From positions 4,997,560 through 5,061,559 of the forward strand of contig NZ_CP020042.1 of assembly GCF_002028425.1 (NCBI RefSeq): a DNA stretch of 64,000 bases, given 5' to 3'. Each line of letters starts with the position of its first letter. The first letter of the stretch is position 1. The translations under genes and the position numbers were made by a program. This document shows positions 1 to 7,024 of the stretch, one piece after another. Under the pieces are notes generated by a model, which saw only the letters and a list, made by a program, of their open reading frames with translations, searched no databases and was not told where the DNA came from. The DNA comes from Streptomyces katrae (GTDB taxonomy: Bacteria > Actinomycetota > Actinomycetes > Streptomycetales > Streptomycetaceae).

Positions 1-1
1 C

Positions 2-781
<780 letters not shown>

Positions 782-796
782 GCGGATGAAATAACA

Positions 797-813
797 CCAC
801 GTCGCTGACGTGG
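797..813 (+). terminator. Small hairpin just after ychF
   Basis: CCACGTC at 797-803 and GACGTGG at 807-813 form a perfect 7-bp stem with a 3-nt loop, 15 bases after the ychF stop. It may work with the larger hairpin at 831-860. Confidence 0.4.
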
Positions 814-830
814 CAAACATGCAGGTCAGG

Positions 831-860
831 AGGGGGCGGACTCTATCGAGTCAGCCCCCT
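831..860 (+). terminator. Probable ychF terminator
   Basis: Arms at 831-843 and 848-860 pair over 13 positions with one mismatch around a TATC loop. No long T-run follows, which is common for streptomycete terminators. It would also serve the convergent toxin operon that ends at 916. Confidence 0.7.
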
Positions 861-867
861 TCGTCGT

Positions 868-891
868 CACCGTGCTGGATGGGTGCTGGAT
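868..891. repeat. 24-bp direct repeat, left copy
   Basis: An exact 24-base match to 1523-1546. The unit itself contains GTGCTGGAT twice, 11 bases apart. The two copies bracket the toxin-antitoxin module at 916-1441 and its operator, as expected if the module arrived with, or was bounded by, a short duplication. Confidence 0.75.
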
Positions 892-915
892 ATCCTGACG
901 GTGGGTCAGCGGCGA

Positions 916-1179
916 TCAGGTCCCATACGCGGTGGACCGGTGTCCCACATGAACGACCCAGAGCACCAGCTCCCCGTTGTCGATCGTGTAGACGACGCGG
1001 TAGTCGCCGACGCGCAGACGGCGTCGCTCGGGCTGGGACGCGAGTGCGGTGGTGTTGAGGCCGAGGGGGTCGGTCTCCAGCTCGGTCAGCTTGGCCAGGA
1101 TGCGAAGTGCCATGTGGCGAGGGATCTTCCGGAGCTCGGCCTGAGCCTCGGGTCGGAGGACGGTTCGGTACTCACTCAC
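916..1179 (-). CDS. RelE/ParE-superfamily toxin
   Basis: An 87-residue protein of normal length for a RelE-type toxin. Near the C-terminus it has the hallmark RRRLRVGDYRVVYTI followed by LWVVHVGHR, the beta-strand core and C-terminal basic/aromatic region of RelE-fold mRNA interferases; the N-terminal half (LRPEAQAELRKIP) is the expected helical hairpin. RelE toxins cut mRNA in the ribosomal A site, whereas ParE relatives hit gyrase; the sequence alone does not separate the two. Its start overlaps the antitoxin stop by 8 bases, so the pair is translated as an antitoxin-first operon on the minus strand. Confidence 0.9.
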   Translation of the reverse strand: MSEYRTVLRPEAQAELRKIPRHMALRILAKLTELETDPLGLNTTALASQPERRRLRVGDYRVVYTIDNGELVLWVVHVGHRSTAYGT

Positions 1180-1441
1180 CGCGCGCCAGCGTCTCCCTCA
1201 TGATGTCCTCGATCGGGATGCCGGGTGTGGGGGTGGCCATGCGCTCGTCGATGATCCGGTTGATCTCGCGCTCTTCCCACTCCTGGTACTTGCGCAGCAC
1301 CTCGATGGAGACCACGGCGGCGACTTCCTTGCCCCGGCGCGTGATCACCGTGGGTACGTCGTCGCGGTCCGCGCGCTCCACGACCTCCGCCAAGTGCGCG
1401 CGCACGTCGCGGATGGACTCTACGGGCAGTGGCTGCGTCAT
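1172..1441 (-). CDS. Phd/YefM-type antitoxin of the RelE module
   Basis: An 89-residue protein starting MTQPLPVESIRDVRAHL. The chosen ATG at 1441 gives the usual Phd/YefM length and places the conserved DVRAHLAEVVERA and TVITRRGKEVAAVVS blocks at residues 12-24 and 31-45, the N-terminal DNA-binding fold of the family. The C-terminal third (REINRIIDERMATPTPG) is the likely toxin-wrapping helix. A longer open frame extends upstream but crosses the neighbouring yefM promoter and is unlikely. It should repress its own operon by binding the palindrome at 1467-1476. Confidence 0.9.
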   Translation of the reverse strand: MTQPLPVESIRDVRAHLAEVVERADRDDVPTVITRRGKEVAAVVSIEVLRKYQEWEEREINRIIDERMATPTPGIPIEDIMRETLARGE

Positions 1442-1466
1442 GCGCTCAAACGTACCGAGTGTCCCA

Positions 1467-1476
1467 TGTGTACACA
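1467..1476 (-). promoter_or_regulatory. Putative antitoxin operator TGTGTACACA
   Basis: A perfect 10-bp palindrome lies 25 bases upstream of the antitoxin ATG. YefM/Phd-type antitoxins commonly bind sites with a TGTACA core, and this site has GTGTACAC at its centre. Binding is inferred. Confidence 0.6.
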
Positions 1477-1522
1477 ATGGCCGGAGTCCATGGCGGTCCG
1501 TCGCTCGCGCTGGATGAACTCG

Positions 1523-1546
1523 CACCGTGCTGGATGGGTGCTGGAT
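1523..1546. repeat. 24-bp direct repeat, right copy
   Basis: Identical to 868-891. It lies between the operators of the two divergent toxin-antitoxin modules and closes the segment holding the first module. Confidence 0.75.
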
Positions 1547-1594
1547 CGGCTGAGTGACCATCGGTCGTTTCCCCCCTCGGATGACACCAAGAGA

Positions 1595-1616
1595 GTGGTA
1601 CGTTATTGAGTACCAC
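1595..1616 (+). promoter_or_regulatory. Inverted repeat before yefM, putative operator
   Basis: GTGGTAC at 1595-1601 and GTACCAC at 1610-1616 form perfect 7-bp arms with an 8-bp AT-rich spacer, 20 bases before the yefM ATG. The half-sites differ from the palindrome of the adjacent module, so the two antitoxins probably do not cross-regulate strongly. Confidence 0.6.
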
Positions 1617-1636
1617 TTGATGGGAGGGATGAAGTC

Positions 1637-1918
1637 ATGTCCATAACCGCGAGTGAAGCCCGCAAGGAACTGTTTCCGTTGATCAAAAAGGTCAACGAGA
1701 ACCATGAAGCCATCGAGATTGTCTCCAGGCACGGCAACGCGGTGCTTGTCTCGGCCGAGGACTACGCGGCGCTGCGCGAGGGCTCCTACCTGCTGCGCTC
1801 GCCAGCGAACGCCCGGCGGCTGCTCAAGGCGTACGAGAACGCCCTGTCGCACATCCACGTGTCGGAGCGTGAGCTGATCGATCCCGAGTCACCGGACGCA
1901 GGTGCGGGTGCCGCGTGA
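1637..1918 (+). CDS. yefM: YefM antitoxin
   Basis: A 93-residue YefM-type protein. The opening MSITASEARKELFPLIKKVN and the later VLVSAEDYAALREGSYLLRS are diagnostic of YefM and form the dimeric DNA-binding domain (about residues 1-60); the acidic C-terminal tail would neutralise the toxin. A GGGAGGG ribosome site lies about 8 bases before the ATG at 1637. The next gene starts inside its stop codon (GTGA overlap), so synthesis is coupled. Codon use (TTT, AAA, GTT) is less GC-biased than the neighbours, a mild sign of recent acquisition. Confidence 0.95.
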   Translation: MSITASEARKELFPLIKKVNENHEAIEIVSRHGNAVLVSAEDYAALREGSYLLRSPANARRLLKAYENALSHIHVSERELIDPESPDAGAGAA

Positions 1919-2166
1919 GGCTTGTCTTCGAGGATCTGGGCTGGGGGGACTACACCTGGCTCAAGAACGACCGCAAGATGCTCGCCCGGATCAACAAGCT
2001 GATCGAAGATGTCAGGCGTGACCCCTTCACGGGCATCGGCAAGCCGGAGCCGCTGAAGTATCACCTGCCTGGGGCCTGGTCGCGACGGATCGACGAAGAG
2101 CACCGCCTCGTCTATCTGGTGACGGACAAGGAGATCGTCATCCTCGCCGCCCGGTATCACTACTGA
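1915..2166 (+). CDS. yoeB: YoeB (Txe family) toxin
   Basis: An 83-residue toxin of exactly the expected YoeB length. It ends in the characteristic DKEIVILAARYHY, and RRIDEEHRLVYLV in the centre carries the conserved Glu, Arg and Tyr region of the ribosome-dependent RNase fold; the terminal His-Tyr pair is catalytic in E. coli YoeB. The start is GTG overlapping the yefM stop by 4 bases. The last 29 bases overlap the end of the HEAT-repeat gene on the opposite strand, so strong transcription of one would make antisense to the other. Confidence 0.95.
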   Translation: MRLVFEDLGWGDYTWLKNDRKMLARINKLIEDVRRDPFTGIGKPEPLKYHLPGAWSRRIDEEHRLVYLVTDKEIVILAARYHY

Positions 2167-2827
2167 TTTCGGAGGCCTCCAGCAGCGACCACGTGCGGGA
2201 CGCTTCGACGAGGTGCTCCCAGGGCGCGGTCCAGTCGAGTTCCCAGTCCAGTGCGGTGCCGGAGATGCCGTACGTGCGGCCGGCGTCCACCCGCCAGAAC
2301 TGGGAGTAGAGGATCACCTGGGCGTGGTCGGCCAGGTCGTTGACGATCTCGGTGAAGCGGGCCGCGGGCCAGCCGGGGGCGTTGTCCGCAGCGGTGGCTC
2401 GTAGTCGCGCGGTGAGCGGCGGGACGACAGGGCTACGGGCGTCGAGTTCGGTCAGCGCCCAGCGGATGCCGGCAGACTCGGTCCAGTCCGGTGGGGTCGC
2501 CCGTTCCAGGCAGGCGCGGTAGGCGCGGCGCAGGGGCTCGATGGCGCCGTCGATCTCCAGGCTCGCCAGGGCCACGGCCGCCCATTCGCGCACGGTCGGG
2601 TTGCGGCTTTCCAGCAGGTCGATGAGGGCTGGGCCGCAGCGGGGATCGCCCACTTCCTCGAAGACCTCGATGGCGGTCAGCTGGCCGAAGCCGCCGAGGG
2701 AAGGCAGCCCGTCGATGATGGCCGGTATGGCGTCGGCGCCGATCCAGATCAGCTCTGCGCGGGCGTCGTAGGACTCTTCGGCTTTACCGTCGAGCTGCTG
2801 GACGAGTGTCTTGATGTGGGTGGTCAT
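2138..2827 (-). CDS. HEAT-repeat protein
   Basis: A 229-residue cytoplasmic protein. The ATG at 2827 (MTTHIKTLVQQLDG) overlaps the stop of the upstream CPCC gene as ATGA, which supports this start over the longer open frame. Residues about 25-110 contain HEAT-like helical pairs (AIPAIIDGLP, AIEVFEEVGDPRCGPALIDLLES, PTVREWAAVALASLEIDGAIEPL), a scaffold for protein or nucleic acid binding. The C-terminal half is not recognised. There is no catalytic motif; it is plausibly a partner of the CPCC protein with which it is coupled. Confidence 0.7.
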   Translation of the reverse strand: MTTHIKTLVQQLDGKAEESYDARAELIWIGADAIPAIIDGLPSLGGFGQLTAIEVFEEVGDPRCGPALIDLLESRNPTVREWAAVALASLEIDGAIEPLRRAYRACLERATPPDWTESAGIRWALTELDARSPVVPPLTARLRATAADNAPGWPAARFTEIVNDLADHAQVILYSQFWRVDAGRTYGISGTALDWELDWTAPWEHLVEASRTWSLLEASEISSDTGRRG

Positions 2828-3053
2828 GACGCGGAGTGGTCCCGGAGCCGGCGGTGCTCGTCGCAGGTGCCGAAGTCCTGGTAGTTGAGCTGGGCCCCGA
2901 CGAGAGAGGCCTTGTTCGCTCCGCCGTCCATGGCCGGCCACCGGAACTGGACCCCGTCGTCCTCCCAGAAGCAGACGGGGCAGTCTCGTAGGAGCCGGGC
3001 ACGGCGTCGAGCACGCGGTGCCCGCAGCAGGGACAGGGGTTGCGGTCGCTCAC
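2824..3053 (-). pseudogene. CPCC-family cysteine-rich protein, frameshifted
   Basis: Two reading frames together make one CPCC-family zinc-ribbon protein. From the GTG at 3053 the first frame reads SDRNPCPCCGHRVLDAVPGSYE; the next frame then reads CPVCFWEDDGVQFRWPAMDGG, ending in YQDFGTCDEHRRL. The two halves join around 2983-2984, where one base seems to be missing between the GAG codon and the TGC codon. The restored protein would be about 77 residues with the CPCC and CPVC pairs expected to bind zinc. It ends in an ATGA overlap with the HEAT gene. The shift may be a real mutation or a sequencing error; no slippery run suggests programmed frameshifting. Confidence 0.75.
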
Positions 3054-3328
3054 ATGCGCAGTCTCGCTGCGGGTCCAGCCGGTGCGCCATGGATTTCTCG
3101 GGCCTCGGCACCCCCGATCAGTCCGCAGCGAGTCCACAGGAGACTCGTAAAACCGCAGTCGTCATCTCCCGCCAGCTCGGTGTGACGGGCTCCCGCTGGA
3201 GAGTCGGCGATCCCGGTCCGGGGGATTTCGGTGACGTGCCGCGCCATGACCGGCCTCGCCAGGGCCGCTTTCCCGTGACCTGGAAGGTCCCCCGGTCCGG
3301 CGCCTCCGTCGTCGCTTAACCTCCGTCC

Positions 3329-4564
3329 ATGGACGCAACAGAGCTGACGGAAGCCCGGATCGAGGGTGGGGGCAACGTTCTGGTCGCGCCTTCGGGGTTG
3401 TGGGGCGATGGGGGCCTGCTCGGGGATTTTCTCGGGGTCGCGGTCACTCCGGAGGGGCTGGCTTCCGGGTCGGTAGGCCTCGGGGGCAAGACCGTCTACC
3501 TGTGTGGCGACGTCTCCGGGATCAGTGCCCGCCAACTGCGCGGCGCGGCCCGGGTGTTCGTCGTCCGGGAGCTGTCGCACGGCTACCGCGAGGGTGGCGG
3601 CATGCCGTGGACCGCCGTCGGTGTCGGGCGGGTGCCGCTGCAGGTGCACGGCGTCGGCGTGTACTACCGCCGGTTCTTCGACCCCGACGCCGATCACTTC
3701 CGGCGGATCCGTGCGGAGCACGAGTTCCAGTCCCTGACGGAGTCCACCAAGCCGGGAACGGCCCATCGCAGCGGGATCTATCTGACGCCCGTCACGCGGA
3801 ACGGCGACGAACTGCACTTCCGTCTGCTCCGGTGCTCCACGAACCTGTCGGGGCCGACCGAGGGGTTCGGCCCGACCGACACGGCCATCGTCGACGACCT
3901 GAACCGCGAGGCCGCCGCCGTCTTCCGGGATGCGGCGCCGCTGAACCACGTCCTCGCCCAGATCTACCACAACACCCTGGCCACGGCCGAGCGCAAGCAG
4001 TCCAAGGCCAGGATCTCGGCCCACGCCGACAAGACGAAGGACATGCCGGTCAACGGCGTCATGGCCTTCTGCACCTTCTACGACGGGCTGGAGAAGCTCC
4101 AGCCCCTGGCGGAAGACGCCTTCGACCACGGGGTGAAGGGCGTCAGCGGGCTGACCAGGCTCCGCTTCCGGCTCAAGGAGACGGCCGACGAGGAGGCGGC
4201 CGGGGCCGGGCACCCCGCGCGGTTCGGCGTGACGCTCCACCCCGGCTCCGTGTTCTTCATGCCGCTGTCCACCAACCGCCTGTACACGCACGAGATCCGG
4301 CCCGCGGCGCTGGACGCCGAGTCGCTGCCGACGCGCCTGGGATACGTGGTGCGCTGTTCGAGCGCCGAGGCGGTCCACAAGGACGGCCGCACGTTCCTCA
4401 AGAGGGACGGGGGCCTGGTGGAGCTGGGACCGCCCACGCCGGAGGGCATGGACCGGCTGCGCGGGCTGTACGCCGAGGAGAACCGGACCTCGTCCGTCAT
4501 CGATTACGGCAGCGAATTCCTCTTCAGCATGAACACGGGAGACTACGTTGCCCCGCGGATCTAG
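3329..4564 (+). CDS. AlkB-like 2-oxoglutarate/Fe(II) dioxygenase (first of pair)
   Basis: A 411-residue protein. Its last 190 residues look like an AlkB-type jelly-roll oxygenase: the HxD iron ligands fit His232 and Asp234 (ISAHADKTKDMP), the distal His fits His321 (RLYTHEIRP), and Arg342 (GYVVRCS) fits the 2-oxoglutarate-binding Arg. SVFFMPLSTNRLYTHE matches the strand before the distal ligand. The first 200 residues are an unfamiliar extension with no signal peptide. AlkB enzymes remove methyl groups from nucleic acids, but relatives hydroxylate proteins or small molecules, so the substrate is open. No strong ribosome site precedes the ATG at 3329. The stop lies inside the next gene. Confidence 0.7.
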   Translation: MDATELTEARIEGGGNVLVAPSGLWGDGGLLGDFLGVAVTPEGLASGSVGLGGKTVYLCGDVSGISARQLRGAARVFVVRELSHGYREGGGMPWTAVGVGRVPLQVHGVGVYYRRFFDPDADHFRRIRAEHEFQSLTESTKPGTAHRSGIYLTPVTRNGDELHFRLLRCSTNLSGPTEGFGPTDTAIVDDLNREAAAVFRDAAPLNHVLAQIYHNTLATAERKQSKARISAHADKTKDMPVNGVMAFCTFYDGLEKLQPLAEDAFDHGVKGVSGLTRLRFRLKETADEEAAGAGHPARFGVTLHPGSVFFMPLSTNRLYTHEIRPAALDAESLPTRLGYVVRCSSAEAVHKDGRTFLKRDGGLVELGPPTPEGMDRLRGLYAEENRTSSVIDYGSEFLFSMNTGDYVAPRI

Positions 4565-5321
4565 CCTCGCGGACGTGATCGGCTGCTACGCCCTGCCGGT
4601 CGAGGGGGAGTTGTTCGAGGAGCTTTCCGGGGCGACCCGCTGGGAGGACGTGGGGAAGGGCCGGCAGGGCGCCGTGCTGACCCGGGTCGACGGGGCGGGA
4701 GGCGTGCCCCTCGTGCGCACCACCACCCGGTACGGCAGCCCGGCCCAGCGGTTCCGGGCGGTGCACGAACGGCTGGCGCGGCAGGTGCAGGAGTGCGCGG
4801 GGGTGTCGGCCGGCTTCAACAACGCCCTCGTCGAGAGCTATTCGAACGCCTATAGGACCATGGGTAGCCATTCCGACCAGGCCCTCGACCTGGCCGACGG
4901 GTCGTGCATCGCCCTCTTCTCCTGCTACCGGTATCCGCAGGCGGGTCCGCCGAGGAAGCTCGTCTTCGAATCGAAGGATGCGCCCGGGGGCGAGAGGTTC
5001 GAGGTCCCGCTCGCCCACAACAGCGTGGTCGTGTTCTCCGTCGCATCGAACCGGCGGCTCAGGCACAAGATCGTGCTGGACGCGCCGGCCCCGGCGGAGG
5101 ACAACCGGTGGCTGGGCGTGACCTTCCGGACGTCGAAGACCCTCGTCCGGTACGGGGAGGGCCACGCACACCTCCCGGGCGGTGCGCGCCTCGTGCTGGC
5201 GGACGAGGAGCAGAGGAGCGAGTTCTACCGGCTCCGGCGTCGCGAGAACCAGGAAACGGACTTCGTCTACCCCCCGCTGGCGTACACCCTCAGCGAGAGC
5301 GATCTGCTGCCGCCCGTCTAG
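4548..5321 (+). CDS. AlkB-like 2-oxoglutarate/Fe(II) dioxygenase (second of pair)
   Basis: A 257-residue protein whose core matches AlkB more clearly than its neighbour: NNALVESYSNAYRTMGSHSD has the substrate-lid Asn/Tyr region and the HxD ligands His108 and Asp110; RRLRHKIV gives the distal His173; RWLGVTFRTS gives Arg187 and Arg194, close to the RxNxTFR 2-oxoglutarate motif of E. coli AlkB. It starts with TTG at 4548, after a GGGAGA ribosome site, and overlaps the first dioxygenase by 17 bases, so the two are coupled and may act together. An internal GTG at 4575 is an alternative start. Substrate unknown. Confidence 0.75.
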   Translation: MPRGSSLADVIGCYALPVEGELFEELSGATRWEDVGKGRQGAVLTRVDGAGGVPLVRTTTRYGSPAQRFRAVHERLARQVQECAGVSAGFNNALVESYSNAYRTMGSHSDQALDLADGSCIALFSCYRYPQAGPPRKLVFESKDAPGGERFEVPLAHNSVVVFSVASNRRLRHKIVLDAPAPAEDNRWLGVTFRTSKTLVRYGEGHAHLPGGARLVLADEEQRSEFYRLRRRENQETDFVYPPLAYTLSESDLLPPV

Positions 5322-5324
5322 GCC

Positions 5325-5375
5325 GAGCGCGTAGCCGACGCGGTAGCCGCCGACGCGCAGCCGGCGACGCCCAGC
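5325..5375 (-). pseudogene. Relic of a RelE-type toxin gene
   Basis: These 51 bases match the relE segment at 982-1032 at about 42 positions. Read on the minus strand they give RRRLRVGGYRVGYA, the hallmark core of the RelE toxin encoded at 916-1179. No start, stop or rest of the gene remains, so this is a fragment of a second, lost toxin gene lying between the dioxygenase pair and the next operon. Confidence 0.6.
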
Positions 5376-5389
5376 CGGCGGCCTATGGC

Positions 5390-6361
5390 CTACAGGCCCC
5401 GGACCGAGGCGATCGAGAACGTCGTCGGGGTGCCCGTCGAAGGGGTCATCGGGCCGCCCTTGTCGAACTGGGAGCGGACCACCAGGGTGCGGGTCGGGGT
5501 CTGGGCCAGGGTGGTGGGGATCTGGAGGGCCGGGTCCGTGAGGGTGTGGAGCAGGCGGGCGTGGGTGCCGTCCGGGGTGAGCTGCCAGCGGCTCAGGGTG
5601 TTGGTGATGTTGTGGGCCGCCCGGAGGGTGCCGGTGGGGGAGAGGTCGAGGCCGTCGGCGGCCTTGAGGTCGCCGCCCGTGAGGGTGACCCGGCTGAGGG
5701 CGCCGGTGGCGAGGTCGACGCGGTGGAGCTCCCCGGCGGTCATGTCGACCGCGAGGAGGTAGCGGCCCGCCGCGTCGGAGGTGATGCCGTTGAGGGTGAA
5801 CTTGCCGGGCGGGGGCGGGGTGACCTGGTGGCTCAGGTCGTAGCCCACCGTCAGGGCGCCCGAGCCGGCCCGCAGCTGGGCGGGGGTGACCCGGTAGATC
5901 ACCGCGCGCACGCTGTCCGTCAGGTAGGCGGTGCCGTCCGGGGTGATGGTCAGGTCGTTGATGAAGTGCGGGACGGCCGGGTCGGCCTCGAAGTGGGCCA
6001 GGCGGGCGCCGGTCGCCGTGTCGTACACCGCGACGCCGGCCGTGGAGTCGGTGACCCACAGGCGGCCCCGGGGGTCGACGCGCAGGCCGTTGGCGGTGTG
6101 CCGGCCGTCGGTGCCGGAGGGCAGGAACACCTCGGCCGTCCGGGCGCCGGGGCGGGCGCGGTAGACGGTGCCGTCCGCGTACGAGCCGACGTACACCGTG
6201 CCGGTGCGGGCGTCGGAGGCTATGCCCTCGGGGTAGACCTTCGCGCCGGGCAGCGTGAAAGCCGTCGAGACGCGGGCGGGGCCGGGGGCGGCGGCCGTGG
6301 TGAGCGCCGCGGTCAGGGTCAGGAGGGCGGCGACGGGCAGGGCGTATGACAGCTTGCGCAT
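5390..6361 (-). CDS. Secreted SMP-30/gluconolactonase-like beta-propeller protein
   Basis: A 323-residue protein with a clear signal peptide (basic MRKLSYALP, then a hydrophobic run to about residue 24). The mature part has repeating beta-propeller blades (PEGIASDARTGTVYVGSYADG, NGLRVDPRGRLWVTDS, FINDLTITPDGTAYLTDS, LNGITSDAAGRYLLAVD, ADGLDLSPTG), typical of SMP-30/NHL-like lactonases or superoxide-dismutase-like propellers. The repeated Asn-Gly/Asn-Asp pairs fit the metal site of SMP-30 enzymes. It is divergent from a MarR gene across 77 bases, so that regulator is the likely controller. Substrate not predictable. Confidence 0.75.
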   Translation of the reverse strand: MRKLSYALPVAALLTLTAALTTAAAPGPARVSTAFTLPGAKVYPEGIASDARTGTVYVGSYADGTVYRARPGARTAEVFLPSGTDGRHTANGLRVDPRGRLWVTDSTAGVAVYDTATGARLAHFEADPAVPHFINDLTITPDGTAYLTDSVRAVIYRVTPAQLRAGSGALTVGYDLSHQVTPPPPGKFTLNGITSDAAGRYLLAVDMTAGELHRVDLATGALSRVTLTGGDLKAADGLDLSPTGTLRAAHNITNTLSRWQLTPDGTHARLLHTLTDPALQIPTTLAQTPTRTLVVRSQFDKGGPMTPSTGTPTTFSIASVRGL

Positions 6362-6438
6362 GGGTGCATCCTTCTGAGTAGGTGGGTTCGAAGAGTAGTT
6401 AGGGTTCTAATGCTTGGCAAGGGTCATAGGATGGCGCC
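6362..6438. promoter_or_regulatory. Shared control region between SMP-30-like gene and marR
   Basis: This 77-base divergent intergenic region holds the imperfect AT-rich palindrome TTAGGGTTCTAA at 6399-6410, a reasonable MarR-family operator in an otherwise GC-rich region. An AAGGA ribosome site precedes the minus-strand ATG. Confidence 0.45.
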
Positions 6439-6876
6439 ATGACCTCCATGCCCCCCGAGGAGCGCATCGGCTCGCACGTCAAGCGCGCCGAGCAGGCGCT
6501 GCTCGCGGCGAAGACCACTGCCTGCAAGCCGGCTGCCGTAACGGTTCCGCAGTACGCGGCCCTGCTCTGGCTCGCCGAGAAGCCGGGCATCTCCGCCGCG
6601 GCCCTGGCCCGGCTCTGCGGGGTCACCGCGCCGACGATGAACACCGTGCTGAAGAACCTCCACGAGCGCGGGCTCGTCGAGCGCACCCCGCACGAGTGGC
6701 ACCGCAACGTGCTGGAGACCCGGCTCACCGCCGAGGGGCGCGCCGCGATGGAGCTCGCCGACGCGGGCGCCGTGCGCGTGGAGACGGCGCTCGCGGGCGC
6801 CTTCACCGCGGAGGAGCGCGAGCAGCTCATCGCCCTGCTGGGGCGGTGCGCGGAGGCGCTCGACGCCCTGAAGTGA
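6439..6876 (+). CDS. MarR-family transcriptional regulator
   Basis: A 145-residue winged-helix protein of normal MarR length. The recognition region reads ISAAALARLCGVTAPTMNTVLKNLHERGLVER (about residues 54-85), followed by the wing (NVLETRLTAEGRAAM). N- and C-terminal helices would form the dimer. MarR proteins usually repress a divergent gene and release DNA on binding a small aromatic ligand or on Cys oxidation; here the target would be the secreted SMP-30-like gene. A second ATG four codons in is possible. Confidence 0.9.
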   Translation: MTSMPPEERIGSHVKRAEQALLAAKTTACKPAAVTVPQYAALLWLAEKPGISAAALARLCGVTAPTMNTVLKNLHERGLVERTPHEWHRNVLETRLTAEGRAAMELADAGAVRVETALAGAFTAEEREQLIALLGRCAEALDALK

Positions 6877-7024
6877 ACGGTTCGACTCCTTCGAACCCGA
6901 GGCGCCGGACAAGTTTTTGCGGAAATTTGGAACGATCCGCAGAATTCGCTCATCAGGACTAACCAAGGGGATGTCCGCGTGCCGTCCCGCCCCGGGGTGG
7001 CCGAGACCGTTCGGAGCGAAGTTC

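Noticed and set aside
1442..1858. Longer N-terminus for the first antitoxin
   Set aside because: It would cross the opposite yefM gene, its promoter and both palindromes; the family length fits the ATG at 1441.
2784..3137. 117-residue single-frame protein at the CPCC locus
   Set aside because: Only its middle looks like a protein; the rest becomes Ser/Thr/Arg-rich after the shift point, while the other frame continues the CPCC family.
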